Shown: piece by piece, positions 30,061 to 40,236 of the stretch
Layout: every line of letters begins with the position of its first letter
Position numbering within the stretch: position 1 is the stretch's first letter
From: Lepidostoma basale
Taxonomy: Eukaryota; Arthropoda; Insecta; Trichoptera; Lepidostomatidae
Assembly: GCA_022606425.2 (NCBI GenBank)
Contig: JAHDVF020000578.1
Location: forward strand, 682,001 to 746,000
Direction: 5' to 3'
DNA length: 64,000 nt
Translations under genes and position numbers: made by a program
The notes under the pieces: generated by a model
The model's input: the letters and a program-made list of their open reading frames with translations, nothing else
Databases searched by the model: none
Told to the model about the DNA's origin: nothing

Positions 30061-30289
30061 TTCCTTATTATTTTGTTCAGAACACTTTCATTACTTTGTT
30101 CATAACACTTTCATTCGCATTGTGTAGAAATCACTATTCTAATCCTGAATGAAAATATAAATAAAGAAAGGTCAAGAAGAGTATTACATAGTAAACAAGT
30201 CAAATAAAAAGGCGTCAAAATTTTATCAATTATTTTTATAAACTTCAAAATGATATTCTCCTGATTTATTTTATTTTTATTTATTTTTT
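30061..30289. other. spacer with LINE-A scraps
   Basis: 30055-30125 repeats TTATTTTGTTCAGAACACTT and CTTTCATTCGCAT, short reverse LINE-A pieces. The rest is AT-rich. Confidence 0.4.
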
Positions 30290-30665
30290 ATTATCGAGGG
30301 TAACAAACAGCAATTACAGTATATGAGTATAAACACATAGAGACAACAAAACAAGGCCAATTACATGGTACCACAAATATTATATAACAACTGACATAAG
30401 GTTAAATATATAAGAGTAATAAAGTAACACTTTGATAAGATAAAGAGAAAACTATTTGTAATAATAAATTAAAAATGAAATATAATTTTAAAATGTAAAA
30501 AAAAAAAAAAAGACAAAAAAAGAAAAAAAATAGAGTAACTAATTTCATTCACCCCGAAGGGTTGCTCCAACCATTTTTTTTAAATCACTTTCATTAAGAT
30601 GGAACACATCGATGTTACTAAAGTACTTACTTATTGTACGTGTCGCACGTCCGGTACACCGTCCG
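30290..30665 (-). pseudogene. LINE-G 3'-terminal relic, copy 2
   Basis: It shares GAGGGTAACAAACAGCAATT and the reverse frame IDVFHLNESDLKK with 2.39-2.91 kb. An A-rich tract at 30498-30533 interrupts the flank. Confidence 0.55.
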
Positions 30666-30725
30666 TACTGATGATGAAGACGTAAAACCTTTGAAATATG
30701 TAGAGCAAAACTAACTAAATATTTT
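30666..30725 (+). repeat. type K hammerhead-like fragment
   Basis: CTGATGA is intact at about 30669, with the expected GAAGACGTAAAACCTTT hairpin region decayed, then GAAA, TATGTA and GAGC. It abuts MITE M on its right. Confidence 0.4.
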
Positions 30726-30739
30726 GTTTTTCTGCTTAA

Positions 30740-31258
30740 TGCTTACATCTAGTCTCAAAAGATGGCGCTAGTGTATATTGAACTAAGACATGTGAAATGT
30801 TTCTCAACATGGTAGCATATAAACAACTTTCAAAAATAATTGTCAGACGTGGTGTTCGTAAGAAAGGCGGAATGGGGAATGTTGTATTACATAAAGCGAT
30901 CACTTAACCCAACCAGACGACCTTAGTGGCAGAGTGGTAAGAGCTCTGACTTCCATACCGAAGGTCCCGGGTTCGATTCCCGGCGATGGCAGTGTGATTG
31001 TCACACTTGCCTTTGGTCTGGTGTAGAATTCACGTGACTATACAATGGCGATAGATTGGCTTCCTATCACATGTCACGAGAATCAATATAATAGCTAAAA
31101 AATAAATTGTATACAGTAATTGGGTTCAAACGACCAGTTGTATACAAAAAAAAAAAAAATCAATGACAGGTCATAAGTCCTGTAAATGCCTCGACCACCA
31201 TATTCTGCTTCCAAATAATTTACATATTCGTCTCTATTAATACACAATTAATTCTCAA
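30740..31258 (+). mobile_element. MITE M copy interrupted by a SINE
   Basis: M sequence runs to CACTTAACCCAACCA (about 30915), then the SINE, then continues CAATGACAGGTCATAAGTCC to TCTATTAATACACAATTAAT. Rejoining the two halves restores the order seen at 48.6 kb, so the SINE is the later insertion. Confidence 0.85.
30916..31160 (+). mobile_element. tRNA-headed SINE, TTGTATACA-tail subtype
   Basis: A box GTGGCAGAGTGG, B box GGTTCGATTCC, hairpin GCAGTGTGATTGTCACACT, body GTAGAATTCACGTGACTAT, tail TTGTATACAGTAATTGGGTT and an A-rich end. This is one of the best-preserved heads in the window. The target duplication is at most 2-3 bases. Confidence 0.9.
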
Positions 31259-32015
31259 CTAAATATTGGATAAAACAATGTTTTAATTCTATCTGTTTGA
31301 ATCTCAACTAGAACTAGGATTAAAGTGATTAGTACTCCCTTTTATTTTGTAACTCTTTCAAGGATAGAACGGGTGGATAAGTAATCCTGTAATTGCAATT
31401 TGTGTATTAAAATGTCCAAAACTTTAAGAAGTTCAGCTCACTTAAATACCTAAAAATTCAAAACTAAATTCATAAATAACAACTTTGATCATAAAAAAAT
31501 GTCACATTAATTTAATCTTCATTTTTTATAAAAGATTTCCAGTTTTAAACTATTAAATACCCATTAATCATTCGAGGTTCATGCTAACTTTATGAGAATA
31601 TAACAACAGGACCATTCATCTTCTTTTTCTTTAGATTTAGACAGGCCGAGATAGCTCTTAGCTTGCAGGATCAAACAGGATGGATACAAATCTTACATTC
31701 AGGGCTGGTTCGTAAATCTAAATAAATACAATTTTTTTAAATTTAAACATAAAGACTATGTTTTTTCCTGGATATTTTAACACTTTTCAATCGGAAGTTT
31801 GTTACTTTAAATATTTATTGTTAGTTGATAATGTAACATAAGATATCGCATTTATATTTTTCAGAATTTGCTAACCAGCTTGTTCTGTAGATAATGGCGT
31901 TAAAATTTTACACTTTCATAGCAGAAATACAACATTAAATATCCTTAAAGTTATAAAAATTAAAAAGTCATTAAAATTATTCAAATATCATATTATAAAC
32001 GTAGTTTTTGAGTTT
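31259..32015. other. AT-rich spacer, no gene seen
   Basis: A splice-acceptor-like TTCTTTTTCTTTAG at about 31622-31635 precedes a GC-richer patch (GACAGGCCGAGATAGCTCTT) but no coding frame follows. Confidence 0.4.
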
Positions 32016-32600
32016 TGTCGTTTTTATAAAGAATTTTGACAGGTGTAAAAATAAATTTTTAATTGGTTCCAATGACAATTCGAATAATTTCTTCAATATT
32101 ATTTTTAAGTTCTTGCTGGTTAAGTGCCTAATTACAGCTAATTTAAAAAAAAGTGGATACGTGTAAGATAAATTAAATAAACACAAAAGTCCGGATCGAC
32201 CATGTCAACATATGCAACATCGAAAAAAACATTATGTGTTATTACATTATGTGCTAAATTAAAAAAAACGGTGGATTCGTGGAACATAAATTAAATAGAC
32301 AATATGTACACCATCTAAAAAAACATTTTGTGTTAAATTTTTTTTTTAATTTATTATTTTATTTTATATCATTGTATTTTATATTATTTGTTTTAGATTT
32401 ATTTTGTGGATGTTGGACGATCGAAGTGTGCGCGGGAGATGCCTATTGGTGGCGATGAGGTTCGCAACCCATCACACCGCGTCTCCCGCGGAGCGAAAAG
32501 AGAAGGATGGAGTGCCACATCAGTAAAAGTGTGACAGTCCATTCTTTCTGCCTACCCTTTCGGGGAGACGGCGTGATGGTTAGTTAGTTAGTTAGTTTAA
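32016..32600 (+). mobile_element. composite repeat (Penelope-like end + LINE-A tail), copy 3
   Basis: AATTTTGACAGGTGTAAAAA, then roughly 100-bp units around GTGGATACGTGTAAGATAAA and GTGGATTCGTGGAACATAAA, then TTATTTTATATCATTGTATT, GATGCCTATTGGTGGCGATG and the LINE-A terminus TTTCGGGGAGACGGCGTGAT plus GTTAGTTAGTTAG. The longest copy of this composite without the RT piece. Confidence 0.8.
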
Positions 32601-33080
32601 ACGTAGTTTTGAGTCCAATAACTTACATGTTGGAATAGTCCTACGATCCTTATTAAATAACGAATATCACTACCTCTTCTACATCCTGTTTCATTAAGTA
32701 TGTCAGTGACGATTTTGTATCATTTTATTGTTTAAGTTTTTGCACGGACGAAGGACATCTGCGGTACGAAACATTTTGCGAAAAGTGCAAAATAATGTTG
32801 TTTAAATACGATGTTTTTTTAAAGTTATTCAAATGTATATTTCATTAATTAATTTACTATCTCATTAGACTAATCTAACTAGAATCGAAAGTTTCAATTA
32901 ACAATTTACAGTTTCATTTTATTATTTCCATGCTTAATTGTCAAAAAAAAAAACAGAAATATTATATTGGTATGAACTACGTAATCACAGTTGTACGTAT
33001 CTACAGTTAAACTTAAAATAATAATGATTCAGGTTATTGAACTTTCAATTATTTTTTAAGCAAGTTTTTAAAAAAAAAAT
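32601..33080. other. AT-rich spacer with a doubtful hammerhead-like piece
   Basis: 32745-32800 reads GCAC...GACGAAGGAC...GTACGAAACATTTTGC...GTGC. GAAA and flanking GCAC/GTGC pairing are present, but the first box does not fit. No coding frame. Confidence 0.3.
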
Positions 33081-33084
33081 GGTA

Positions 33085-33305
33085 AAAAGATTGGTTTCTT
33101 ATTTAGAATGAGAAATAAATTGGATATAAATAGTAGTATGCTGGTCTATAATGCTTTAATATTGCCTCACTTTAATTACTGTTCTTCTGTATTGTTTTTT
33201 AGCAAATAAAGGAGATATTGATAAACAACAGCTTTTACAAAATAAAGGAGTGAGGGTTATACTTGGTTGGGGTAGATATAGTAGAATTTCAACCTTTTTC
33301 TCTCT
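33085..33305 (+). pseudogene. non-LTR RT C-terminal relic
   Basis: Forward frame FRMRNKLDINSSMLVYNALI, LPHFNYCSSVLFF, stop and shift, then GDIDKQQLLQNKGVRVILGW. This is the thumb-like segment following the RT palm in Jockey/CR1 elements. Confidence 0.75.
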
Positions 33306-33404
33306 GAAGTAATAATATTTCGACAATATAAAATCAATAGAAAATGTACTCGCACATTGGAATTAATATATTAAATATATGCTATGATATAAAAATTAAG
33401 ATAT

Positions 33405-33655
33405 TAATGAAATAAAACGATGTTTTTTTTAACTACTTCAACTTTTGTATTTATTTCGACAGCGAGCGGTTTCGCCAGGCTAGGCGGGACGGCTTCGACA
33501 TACTGGTGACACTGTTATAAACTGACTCCTTTAGATACATACAGATCAGGGGAGTAAAAATGATTCTATGCAAAGATAATAATAAATAAATAATTAAAAA
33601 TGGAAGTAGTTAAACAAATGTCGTTTTATTTTATTATTATTTAAAATAAACTTCT
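33405..33655. repeat. type D palindrome, degraded
   Basis: TTTTTTTTAACTACTTCAAC on the left and AATGGAAGTAGTTAAACAAA on the right. The reverse-strand motif has ATGTCGA, GAAA and CCGCTC with a disrupted stem II. Confidence 0.65.
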
Positions 33656-34260
33656 TAAAACTTTCATCATCTTAAAACTTGTTTAAATTACTGCTGATAA
33701 CACTTTATTTCCGACTTTGTGAGAAGCTTCAAAAATTTTACGAGCTGCCTTTGTTCTGTCTAAAGGTCCTGACACAAGACAAGAAAGGATTACGAATTCT
33801 GGACGTGCTCGGAATGCCGTCACAGAGGCGGAGAGGGTGTAATGGTAGGCAAATGGCTCGCGGATGGACACCATAGGAGGAGGGGGTTGGGATCTGCTGA
33901 TGGCACAGGTTTTAGGGGGGCAGGAGGGGTGCACGCACATAGGGATACATCTTGAGATTAGGAAGTTTGTCTTATCTCAAACAAAAAGGATTTATCTGCT
34001 GTTCAAGGTGATAAACAAAATTAAAGAAAGTAAAACCTTTCGCATTTAATTGTAATTACCAAAGAGATTCGCCTGTTGAAATTCTATACCTATAATCAAT
34101 AATACTTTTAACAGCCATTTATGTCATAACTAGTAGGCCATCAATATCTTCTTCCTATCGATTCTTCCATATAGAATCGAATAAATAAATAGATAAAAAT
34201 AAAATAAAAAATATAATAAATACAATACATAAAAAATATTATTTTCAATGGAATCATTTA
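33656..34260. other. spacer with a G-rich stretch, no gene supported
   Basis: 33800-33950 is G-rich (GGAGGAGGGGGTTGGGATCT, TTAGGGGGGCAGGAGGGGTG). Open frames on both strands lack motifs. Confidence 0.35.
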
Positions 34261-34261
34261 A

Positions 34262-34405
34262 CTTGAGTACCTTCATGGCAGAGTAGCAAGAGATATGTCT
34301 GTCACATCGTAGATCCCGGATTCTCACACTGTCTTTGGTGTAGAATTCACGTAATAATAACATGGTAAAAAATCAGCTATCTTTCACATGTTATGAGAAT
34401 CAGTA
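34262..34405 (+). mobile_element. degraded tRNA-headed SINE
   Basis: ATGGCAGAGTAG (A box), GATCCCGGATTC near the B box, then TCACACTGTCTTTGGTGTAG, AATTCACGTAATAATAACAT and TTTCACATGTTATGAGAATC. There are several deletions relative to the 30.9-kb copy. Confidence 0.7.
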
Positions 34406-34489
34406 ATCAAATGCAATTCGATTCCTGTAAATGCGTTATGCTATATTTTACTAGAGCATTGGGAACTGTATATCATAGATACACAATGA

Positions 34490-34960
34490 ACAACCAGCAA
34501 CTGGCACATGTATCTACGATGAGAGATCTCGGCATCATCAGAGTAGGCTGACTTTTCGTGCACATATCGAGAGGATTTGTGACATTGCACTGAGGATGTT
34601 GGGGTTCATCGTTCGGACCGGAAGAGTTTTCAGAGATCAAAATGTGCTCAGAATCTTATACAACGAGTTGGATTGGAGCAGACTCGAAAGTGGTTCTGTG
34701 ATATGGAGTCCTCACGAGGCGAGATATTCCGTTATGCTGGAGAGGGTTCAGAAAAAATTTCTGAGGTATCTCTACATGAGGGAGTATGGTAGTTATCCGT
34801 GGCTCTATTCCACGGTATTTCTTTTGGAAATGTTCGGAACCAATTCTCTTCAGCTTCGAAGAGATGGACATGTAATAACCCATTTCTTTAGATTAATTAG
34901 GGGATACTTCGAGAACTCGGCCGTACTGGAGGATGTTGGTCTACTCAATACTCAAAACTT
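34490..34960 (+). pseudogene. LINE-D (Jockey-like) RT C-terminal region
   Basis: With one frameshift: STMRDLGII, LTFRAHIERICDIALRMLGF, RTGRVFRDQNVLRILYNEL, then ESGSVIWSPHEARYSVMLER and VQKKFLRYLYMREYGSYP. This is the YN.L....LE.GS.IWSP.........VQ..FLR block of Jockey-type elements. It stops at VLEDVGLLN; the matching continuation is at 17.25-17.51 kb in another copy. Confidence 0.8.
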
Positions 34961-35079
34961 TCTCAATACTTTCATCTACACAATGGTCAACTCAATACTT
35001 TCAATTAAAAATCCTTTCAAAATTTAACCCATTGATATGTCTATTTTTATCTCCCTAGTACTAGTCAAGTTAACTAACA

Positions 35080-35290
35080 CATAAAAAATGAAAACGTCAG
35101 TTTTCTAGAAGTTTTATTATATTTTATGGGAATGACATGTTTCGCCCTTCTAAGGCATTATCAAATGTGACGAAACTTCAACTCTTTGCAGTTTATATAC
35201 ACTAGTAAATGGAGCAAAACATTTTTCATTCGTATTAATTATTCTTTATGGAGTGTAACATCATTGTTCAAGAAACAATAAAACAACTAA
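35080..35290 (-). repeat. type C repeat
   Basis: The reverse-strand block 35134-35164 has TTGATAA, stem GCCTT-AGA-AGGGC, GAAA, ACATGT and GTC. It is the best-preserved type C block, but two positions of the first box (C3 and G8) differ from the hammerhead consensus. Confidence 0.7.
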
Positions 35291-35354
35291 TACATGTTTT
35301 ATATAATTCTAGGTTCTTGCACTCAGTTTCTAATAATTTTGGTTAGTTTTTATC

Positions 35355-35402
35355 ATTTTCCCGATGATGAAGGTGTAAGCCTTCGAAACTTGTCGAGAAA
35401 AA
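35355..35402 (+). ncRNA. hammerhead-like motif, type K
   Basis: Stem I TTTTC (35356-35360) pairs with GAGAA (35395 on). CCGATGA (35361-35367; one change), stem II GAAGG/CCTTC, GAAA (35385-35388), ACTTGT (near-palindrome) and GTC (35392-35394). Apart from the U-to-C change in the first box, every helix closes. Confidence 0.5.
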
Positions 35403-35799
35403 TCAACTCAAAAGTGGAAAAAACAGTGTTTTAATTCATAAAAATTCGTTATCATATATTTTGTTTCAACAAATCAATTCTCAAAATATAATGCTAAAAC
35501 GAGTATTCATTGAAACGTTTCCTGGCTCTAAATCAAACGAATTTATTGAATTCATTTCCAAGGGTTTCTAATCATTCAACTAAAGGTTCAAGTGTATCCT
35601 TTTTCCTGGTCATACAAATATCCTCAAAGAGCTTAGTTATAGCTTAGTAGTTGGTAAGAGAAACGAAGTGATATTAATACCGGTAGATGTAATGACTAAT
35701 TAACTATACAAAATTTAATTTTCGTAAGCTAAATTATAATGAGAATATGAATAATTGGATTTTGAAATGAAAATCAGATCGATGATGATAATATAATCA
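35403..35799. other. AT-rich spacer, no gene seen
   Basis: No motif or repeat match noticed. Confidence 0.45.
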
Positions 35800-36330
35800 T
35801 GATTATTGTTATTGGAAATTGGAGTTCTGGCCCCAACCCTAATGTATGGAAGCGAAGCATGGAACTGGCAGAAGAAGGATGAGAGCAGAATAAATGCGGT
35901 AGAGATGAAGTCCCTAAGACGTATGTGTGGAAGAACGATATACAACAGAATCTTAAATGCTGATATAAGAAAGAATTGTATAGCGGAAGAAGATATTATG
36001 AACAAAATTATGAAAGGATCGCTGCGTTGGTTCGGACATATAGAACGCATGGATGGAGAAAGAATGGTTAAGAAAGTATACGTTAATGATGTAAATGGAG
36101 TACGGAGTCGAGGCAGACCGAGGAAAACTCGGCATGACCAAATTAATCCAACTTTAAAGGTTGGTCATGTTAGAACTCGGAGGAATCGACGTGGGTGTAT
36201 GACTCGTTGTATAAATGTGGAGGAATCTAGAGAGGTTTTCCGGGATAGAGTAGTGTGCGGGTTCATTCTCTCTGCCTACCCCTGCGGGGAAACGGCGTGA
36301 TGGTTTGTATTGTATTGTATTTGTATCATG
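35800..36330 (+). pseudogene. LINE-A-related copy, divergent subfamily
   Basis: The 165-codon open frame (35806-36300) has LAPTLMYGSEAWNWQKKDES, MKSLRRMCGRTIYNRILNAD, LRWFGHIERMDGERMVKKVY and CMTRCINVEESREVF. At protein level it is close to LINE-A but clearly different in DNA, and its tail is (GTATT)n, not (GTTA)n. This is one of the least decayed C-termini in the window but has no RT palm, so it is not a functional gene. Confidence 0.85.
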
Positions 36331-36334
36331 AACA

Positions 36335-36560
36335 TTATAATTAAATAAAACGATGTTTTTTAACTAATTCCACTTTTGTCTTTATTTCGACAGCGACCGA
36401 TTTCGCCAGGCTCGCCGGCATTGACAGACTGGACGAAACAGACTGGAAAACATGGCATCACCAGTCTCTCGACGCCAGCGAGCCTGGCTAAACCGGTCGC
36501 CGTCGAAATGTGGAAGTAGTTAAAAAAACATCATTTTATTTAATTATTATTATAAATGAA
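36335..36560. repeat. type D palindrome
   Basis: Left arm AAACGATGTTTTTTAACTAA and right arm AGTTAAAAAAACATCATTTT. The reverse motif has CTGTCAA with GAAA and CGGTC. The forward motif has CTCTCGA with TAAA in place of GAAA. Both are degenerate. Confidence 0.75.
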
Positions 36561-36619
36561 CTTCAATCAAGAGATTTCAGTAAAATCATATGATAATCAT
36601 GAACGTTCAATCCGTATAA

Positions 36620-36800
36620 AATAAAACGTGGCACGATCAAATTAATAAAAGATTAAATATTGCACACATGAGGTGTCGGAAATATTAACGTGCTTGTATT
36701 ACACGATGTATGAATGAAGAGGAAACAAGAGAAGTATGTCAGAACTGAGCAGTGTGGGGGTTCATTATTTCTAACAGCCTGTTGGTTAGTTAGTCAGTAA
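36620..36800 (+). pseudogene. LINE-A 3'-terminal relic
   Basis: AAACGTGGCACGATCAAATT, ATTACACGATGTATGAATGA and CAGTGTGGGGGTTCATTATT, with a truncated terminus before GTTGGTTAGTTAG. Frameshifted. Confidence 0.7.
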
Positions 36801-36835
36801 AATATAGGATTTTTAAGCTATTGTACCATATATTA

Positions 36836-37423
36836 TATGGATTTTTAAACTTTTATCCCATAGCCAGCAGACTCGACAAGGCAATGGGAGCTTTCGCTGT
36901 GCTTCGCCCTGTATGCCGTTCCAGTATCATTTCGAGAAAGCTCAAGCTCCAAATATTCAGCAATACCGTCAAAAGCGTACTGCTGTACGAATGTGAGACT
37001 TGGAAATCTACCGCAGACGTTATTGGAAAACTCCAGGTGTTTATAAATAGGTGCCTTCGCTCATTATTCAAGATCTTTTGGTCCCAAACAGTATCAAATG
37101 CCGTTCTCTGGACCATGGCAGGCGAAAAGCCAATTAGAGAACAAGTCGCTAGACGCAAATGGCAGTGGATCGGTCACACTCTGAGACGGATCCCAGTTTG
37201 CATCGCTCAGGGCGCACTAGACTGGTCCCCTATGGGGGGAAAGAGGAAGCGAGGCAGACCTAGAGCTAACTGGAGAAGAGCCTTTCAGGACGAGGTTAGC
37301 AGCAGGCCTCACTTGGGATGATGTTAGGCATCAGGCATGCGATAGAATCGGGTGGAGAAGGTTCCTTGAGGCCCTATGCACCACGGAGGTGTGGCAGGAC
37401 AAAAAGAAGAAGAAAAAAGAAGA
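36836..37423 (+). pseudogene. LINE-E C-terminal copy with 12-bp target duplication
   Basis: TACCATATATTA flanks both sides (36824-36835 and 37424-37435). The forward frame reads KAMGAFAVLRPVCRSSIISR, KLQIFSNTVKSVLLYECETW, then RRKWQWIGHTLRRIP and GKRKRGRPRANWRR, breaking near 37320 and ending in an AAGAAGAAG tail. This is the K...WIGHTLR...GRP...W C-terminus of another non-LTR family, 5'-truncated, recent enough to keep its duplication intact. Confidence 0.85.
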
Positions 37424-37464
37424 TACCATATATTAAAATGAGTTTATGAATAATTGAGTGATAA

Positions 37465-37715
37465 TTAATAAAAAAATAGTGAGATGGAGTAGGCAGAGAA
37501 GACGTTTCTGGAGAGACCACATAGAAAAGATGGACTCAGCAAGGATTCCTAAGATCGTGATGCGAGAGACTCCAGAGGGTCTTGACCACCAGGACAACCA
37601 CCAAAGATATGAAGAGAAAGCTGCACGTCTTCATCACTGGAAGAAATTTGATATCCTGTCTAAACAGATTGTACGATCTACACTAAGGAGAAGTAGAAGA
37701 AGATAATTAATACGA
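37465..37715 (+). pseudogene. LINE-F C-terminal relic, copy 2
   Basis: WSRQRRRFWRDHIEKMDSAR and IPKIVMRETPEG match 22.1-22.4 kb. The 3' part TTGATATCCTGTCTAAACAG also matches the LINE scrap at 40.76 kb. Confidence 0.75.
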
Positions 37716-38000
37716 ATTAAAACGTTTTCTAGAAGTTTTATAATATTTTCTTGGGAATTACATGTTTCGCCAAATGTGATGATGAAACCAAAAAAATTAA
37801 AATCCCTTAGCTTGGGAAAACATTTCTTTCTCATAAAATATAATAAAACTTCGAGAAAACGTTTTCATTCGTTCACACCGCGTCTCAAGCGGGACGAAAA
37901 GAGAAGGATGGAGTGCCGCATCGGTTAAAATGTGACAGTCCATTATTTCTGCCTACCCTTTCGGAGAGACGGCGTGATGGTTAGTTAGTTAGTTATAGAA
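37716..38000 (+). repeat. type C repeat joined to a LINE-A variant tail
   Basis: 37720-37870 is type C with a shortened centre. 37875-37995 (CACACCGCGTCTCAAGCGGG, GAGTGCCGCATCGGTTAAAA, TTTCGGAGAGACGGCGTGAT, GTTAGTTAGTTA) is the tail of the composite repeat only. Confidence 0.65.
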
Positions 38001-38039
38001 TTTAACATCATTGTTCAAGACATCGAAGAGAGAAACGAA

Positions 38040-38290
38040 AAATATATTAAATACATGCGCGTATCCTAATGCAACGTTGTATCAAAATTCATAAGCAATC
38101 AGTAAATAACAAAATTTCAAAGCAATCGGTTTTTTCCAAATGAATAAAAAGAAGAAAAAAAGAGTATTCAAAAACTCGCGCGTATTGTAATGTAACGTTG
38201 TGTCAAAATTTCGAAGCAATCGGTAAATAATAAACGTTCAAAGCAATCGGTTTTATTCAAAAGAAGAAGAGCATTTCATTCAAACTACTC
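38040..38290. repeat. tandem pair of about 115-bp units
   Basis: Unit 1 (CATGCGCGTATCCTAATGCA, TTCAAAGCAATCGGTTTTTT) and unit 2 (CTCGCGCGTATTGTAATGTA, TTCAAAGCAATCGGTTTTAT) are in the same orientation, separated by AAAAGAAGAAAAA. Confidence 0.7.
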
Positions 38291-38465
38291 TTATAATTGT
38301 CCTGGGATGAATAAGAACAAAAAAAATTGAATTATAACAGCGAATTTTATGAATGATAAAAACGTCCGATTTGATAAGAGTCTTATACCAAAGCTTATAT
38401 TATATAACCGTGAAATTGTGTATATAATTTATATTTGATTTATTGTAATTGTAATTTCATATTAT
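38291..38465. other. AT-rich spacer
   Basis: No motif noticed. Confidence 0.4.
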
Positions 38466-38714
38466 TATTATTCTTCTTATTTTATTGTGCTCTTTGCATA
38501 ATTACAGCGCAAGCCAAAACGATGTAAAGGATATTGCTATCATATTGATTCTCGTGACATGTGATTGGTAGCTAATCTACCGGCTTTTTATCGTCACGTG
38601 AATTCTGCACCAGACCAAAGACAGTGTGACAACCATACTCCCACTGCCGAGAATCGAACCCGGGCCTTTGGATGGCAGTCAAATCACTTACCACCCAGCC
38701 ACGAAGGCCGTATA
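38466..38714 (-). mobile_element. tRNA-headed SINE, degraded (AAT)n-tail subtype
   Basis: Reverse head GTGGCTGGGTGGTAAGTG, B box GGTTCGATTC, body CACGTGACGATAAAAAGCCG and tail with AAGAATAATAATAAT. The conserved hairpin has lost part of its left side. Confidence 0.8.
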
Positions 38715-39288
38715 TTAATAAATTATTTTATTGAAAAAAAAAATGGTACCGGTAGCACATTTACAAATCTTATATATCACAAATTCGTCATTATAAAGAT
38801 GCTATTCTCTGAAAGCAACTTAATTTTTGATAAGTAGTTAAGTATGGCATATTAATAATATTTTTTCCGTTCAAAATGCTCTCATTAGAATCTTTTGAAG
38901 AGATCCGTATTGATTTACTTAGTTCACAGGTTCAAAGGAAATCAAAGTCTATTGAAAAGTTTTCAATGGAGCAAAATTTCCAGCAAAATTGAAAATAAAA
39001 TCGCGAAACTTTAGCGAGAGCTGCCTTACTGATAATTATTTCCATGGTAGTGTGTAATCAAAGTGGAATTAACTTCCTGGAAACATTTTATAGCTATTAA
39101 ATGTAAACACGAACGTACACTGATCTAAGCATACTACGAGTATATGAATCCCTTAAACTAAGTAAACAAAGTAAGCATAACATTTAAACTCCCTTAAAGT
39201 TTACATAAATAGATACGAAAGAACTTTATATATACTGCCCTGTTCTTCTTCTTTTTCTCCTTTAGACCCTTGGTTTGTTCCTATCATA
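38715..39288. other. AT-rich spacer, no gene seen
   Basis: No repeat match or coding motif. Confidence 0.45.
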
Positions 39289-40236
39289 GAGTGTTTTTTT
39301 TAAAGGTATCATCTTCTTCTTTCTGTGTCCTGTGAGGTCTCCCCAACGTTGACTATCACCCTTGAGTAGGCCTCCCTGTCTTGGGCAGCTCGGAACAGCT
39401 CCTCCACGGTCCTCATCCCTGTCCACTCTCGGATGTTCCTCAGCCAGGAAACCTGCCTTCTCCCAACACTTCGTCGATCCTCAATCTTACCCTTTAAGAT
39501 CAGATGTAACAGTGCGTATTTTTCGCCTCTCAGAACATGGCCTAAGTAGAACACCTTACGGACTTTAATGTTGGTCAACAACTCTCTGTCAACTCTGGCT
39601 CTATAGAGAACGTTTGTGTTGCTGACCATATCAGTCCAGGAGATGCGTAAAATTCTTCGGTATATCCACATCTCAAAGGCCTCTAATCGGTTCATAATAT
39701 TGACTTTAAGGGACCATGACTCCACCCATTCTTTGTCGTATAAAGGTATACAATACATATTCAAAATAAATAAAAAACAGATTAAAATAATGTTATTGTC
39801 TTTGATATTGGCTTTATTCAATAGATAATTTTATGCCATTATTGTTTAAATATGATTTCGGTCATATGACCTCCACGGCTAGCTCGAATGAAGCGCAATC
39901 GTGAAATCCAATTTTCGACAATTGTCGTCTGTGGGGATGCGATTTATCCACTAGAGGGTACGTGGTACGAAAAGGATCCATGGTCTTCCGAAGAACTTGC
40001 TTGGATGGACGATTATGTCGACCGTAAAATGGACTTAGTGCACGATAAGTTTGGTGAACCGAACCATGATTTTCAAAATAAATTTGCACAGTTTAGAAGC
40101 GTTTTTTTGACTTAAGTCTTCTCATGATAAAATGGCAAAAAGTATTTACTACAAATCAAATGTTAATTGTCAAATTAATAGTCTGTAGAAACAGTGTTGC
40201 TAGTTTAAAAACCAAACCTTTAAAAAAAACACCCTA
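39289..40236 (-). mobile_element. DUF4817-type transposon derivative, copy 2, split by LINE-B
   Basis: The left end GTGTTTTTTTTAAAGG (39291) and right end CCTTTAAAAAAAACACCC (to 40234) are inverted. A LINE-B copy sits just inside the left end. On the reverse strand the N-terminal domain MQIYFENHGSVHQTYRALSP, FYGRHNRPSKQVLRKTMDPF is fused at the same point as the 13.57-kb copy to the codons for the transposase end. Confidence 0.8.
39310..39740 (-). pseudogene. LINE-B copy nested in the DUF4817 element, 9-bp target duplication
   Basis: TAAAGGTAT flanks both sides (39301-39309 and 39741-39749). The reverse frame reads SWSLKVNIMNRLEAFEMWIY, LYRARVDRELLTNIKVRKVF, YLGHVLRGEKYALLHLILKG, WLRNIREWTGMRTVEELFRA and AQDREAYSRVIVNV. 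Largely open, 5'-truncated. Confidence 0.85.

Noticed and set aside
30916..30995. tRNA gene at the best-preserved SINE head
   Set aside because: It continues into the SINE body and tail and is nested in MITE M; a mobile element explains it fully.
31620..31760. Exon preceded by a polypyrimidine tract and AG
   Set aside because: No open frame or donor site follows; single acceptor-like strings are expected by chance in AT/T-rich DNA.
32745..32800. Another hammerhead (GACGAAGGAC...GTACGAAACATTTTGC)
   Set aside because: GAAA and outer pairing fit, but no CUGANGA-like box lies at the right distance and stem III is not palindromic.
35134..35164. Type C blocks as active ribozymes
   Set aside because: Stem II, GAAA, ACATGT and GTC are kept, but the first box is UUGAUAA in nearly all copies, wrong at two needed positions. 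Retained only as hammerhead-like.
35806..36300. Host gene (long open frame, could be auto-annotated as an uncharacterised or craniofacial-type protein)
   Set aside because: The protein is the LINE-A-type C-terminus with LRWFGHIERM and a retroposon tail; no start, promoter or upstream domain.
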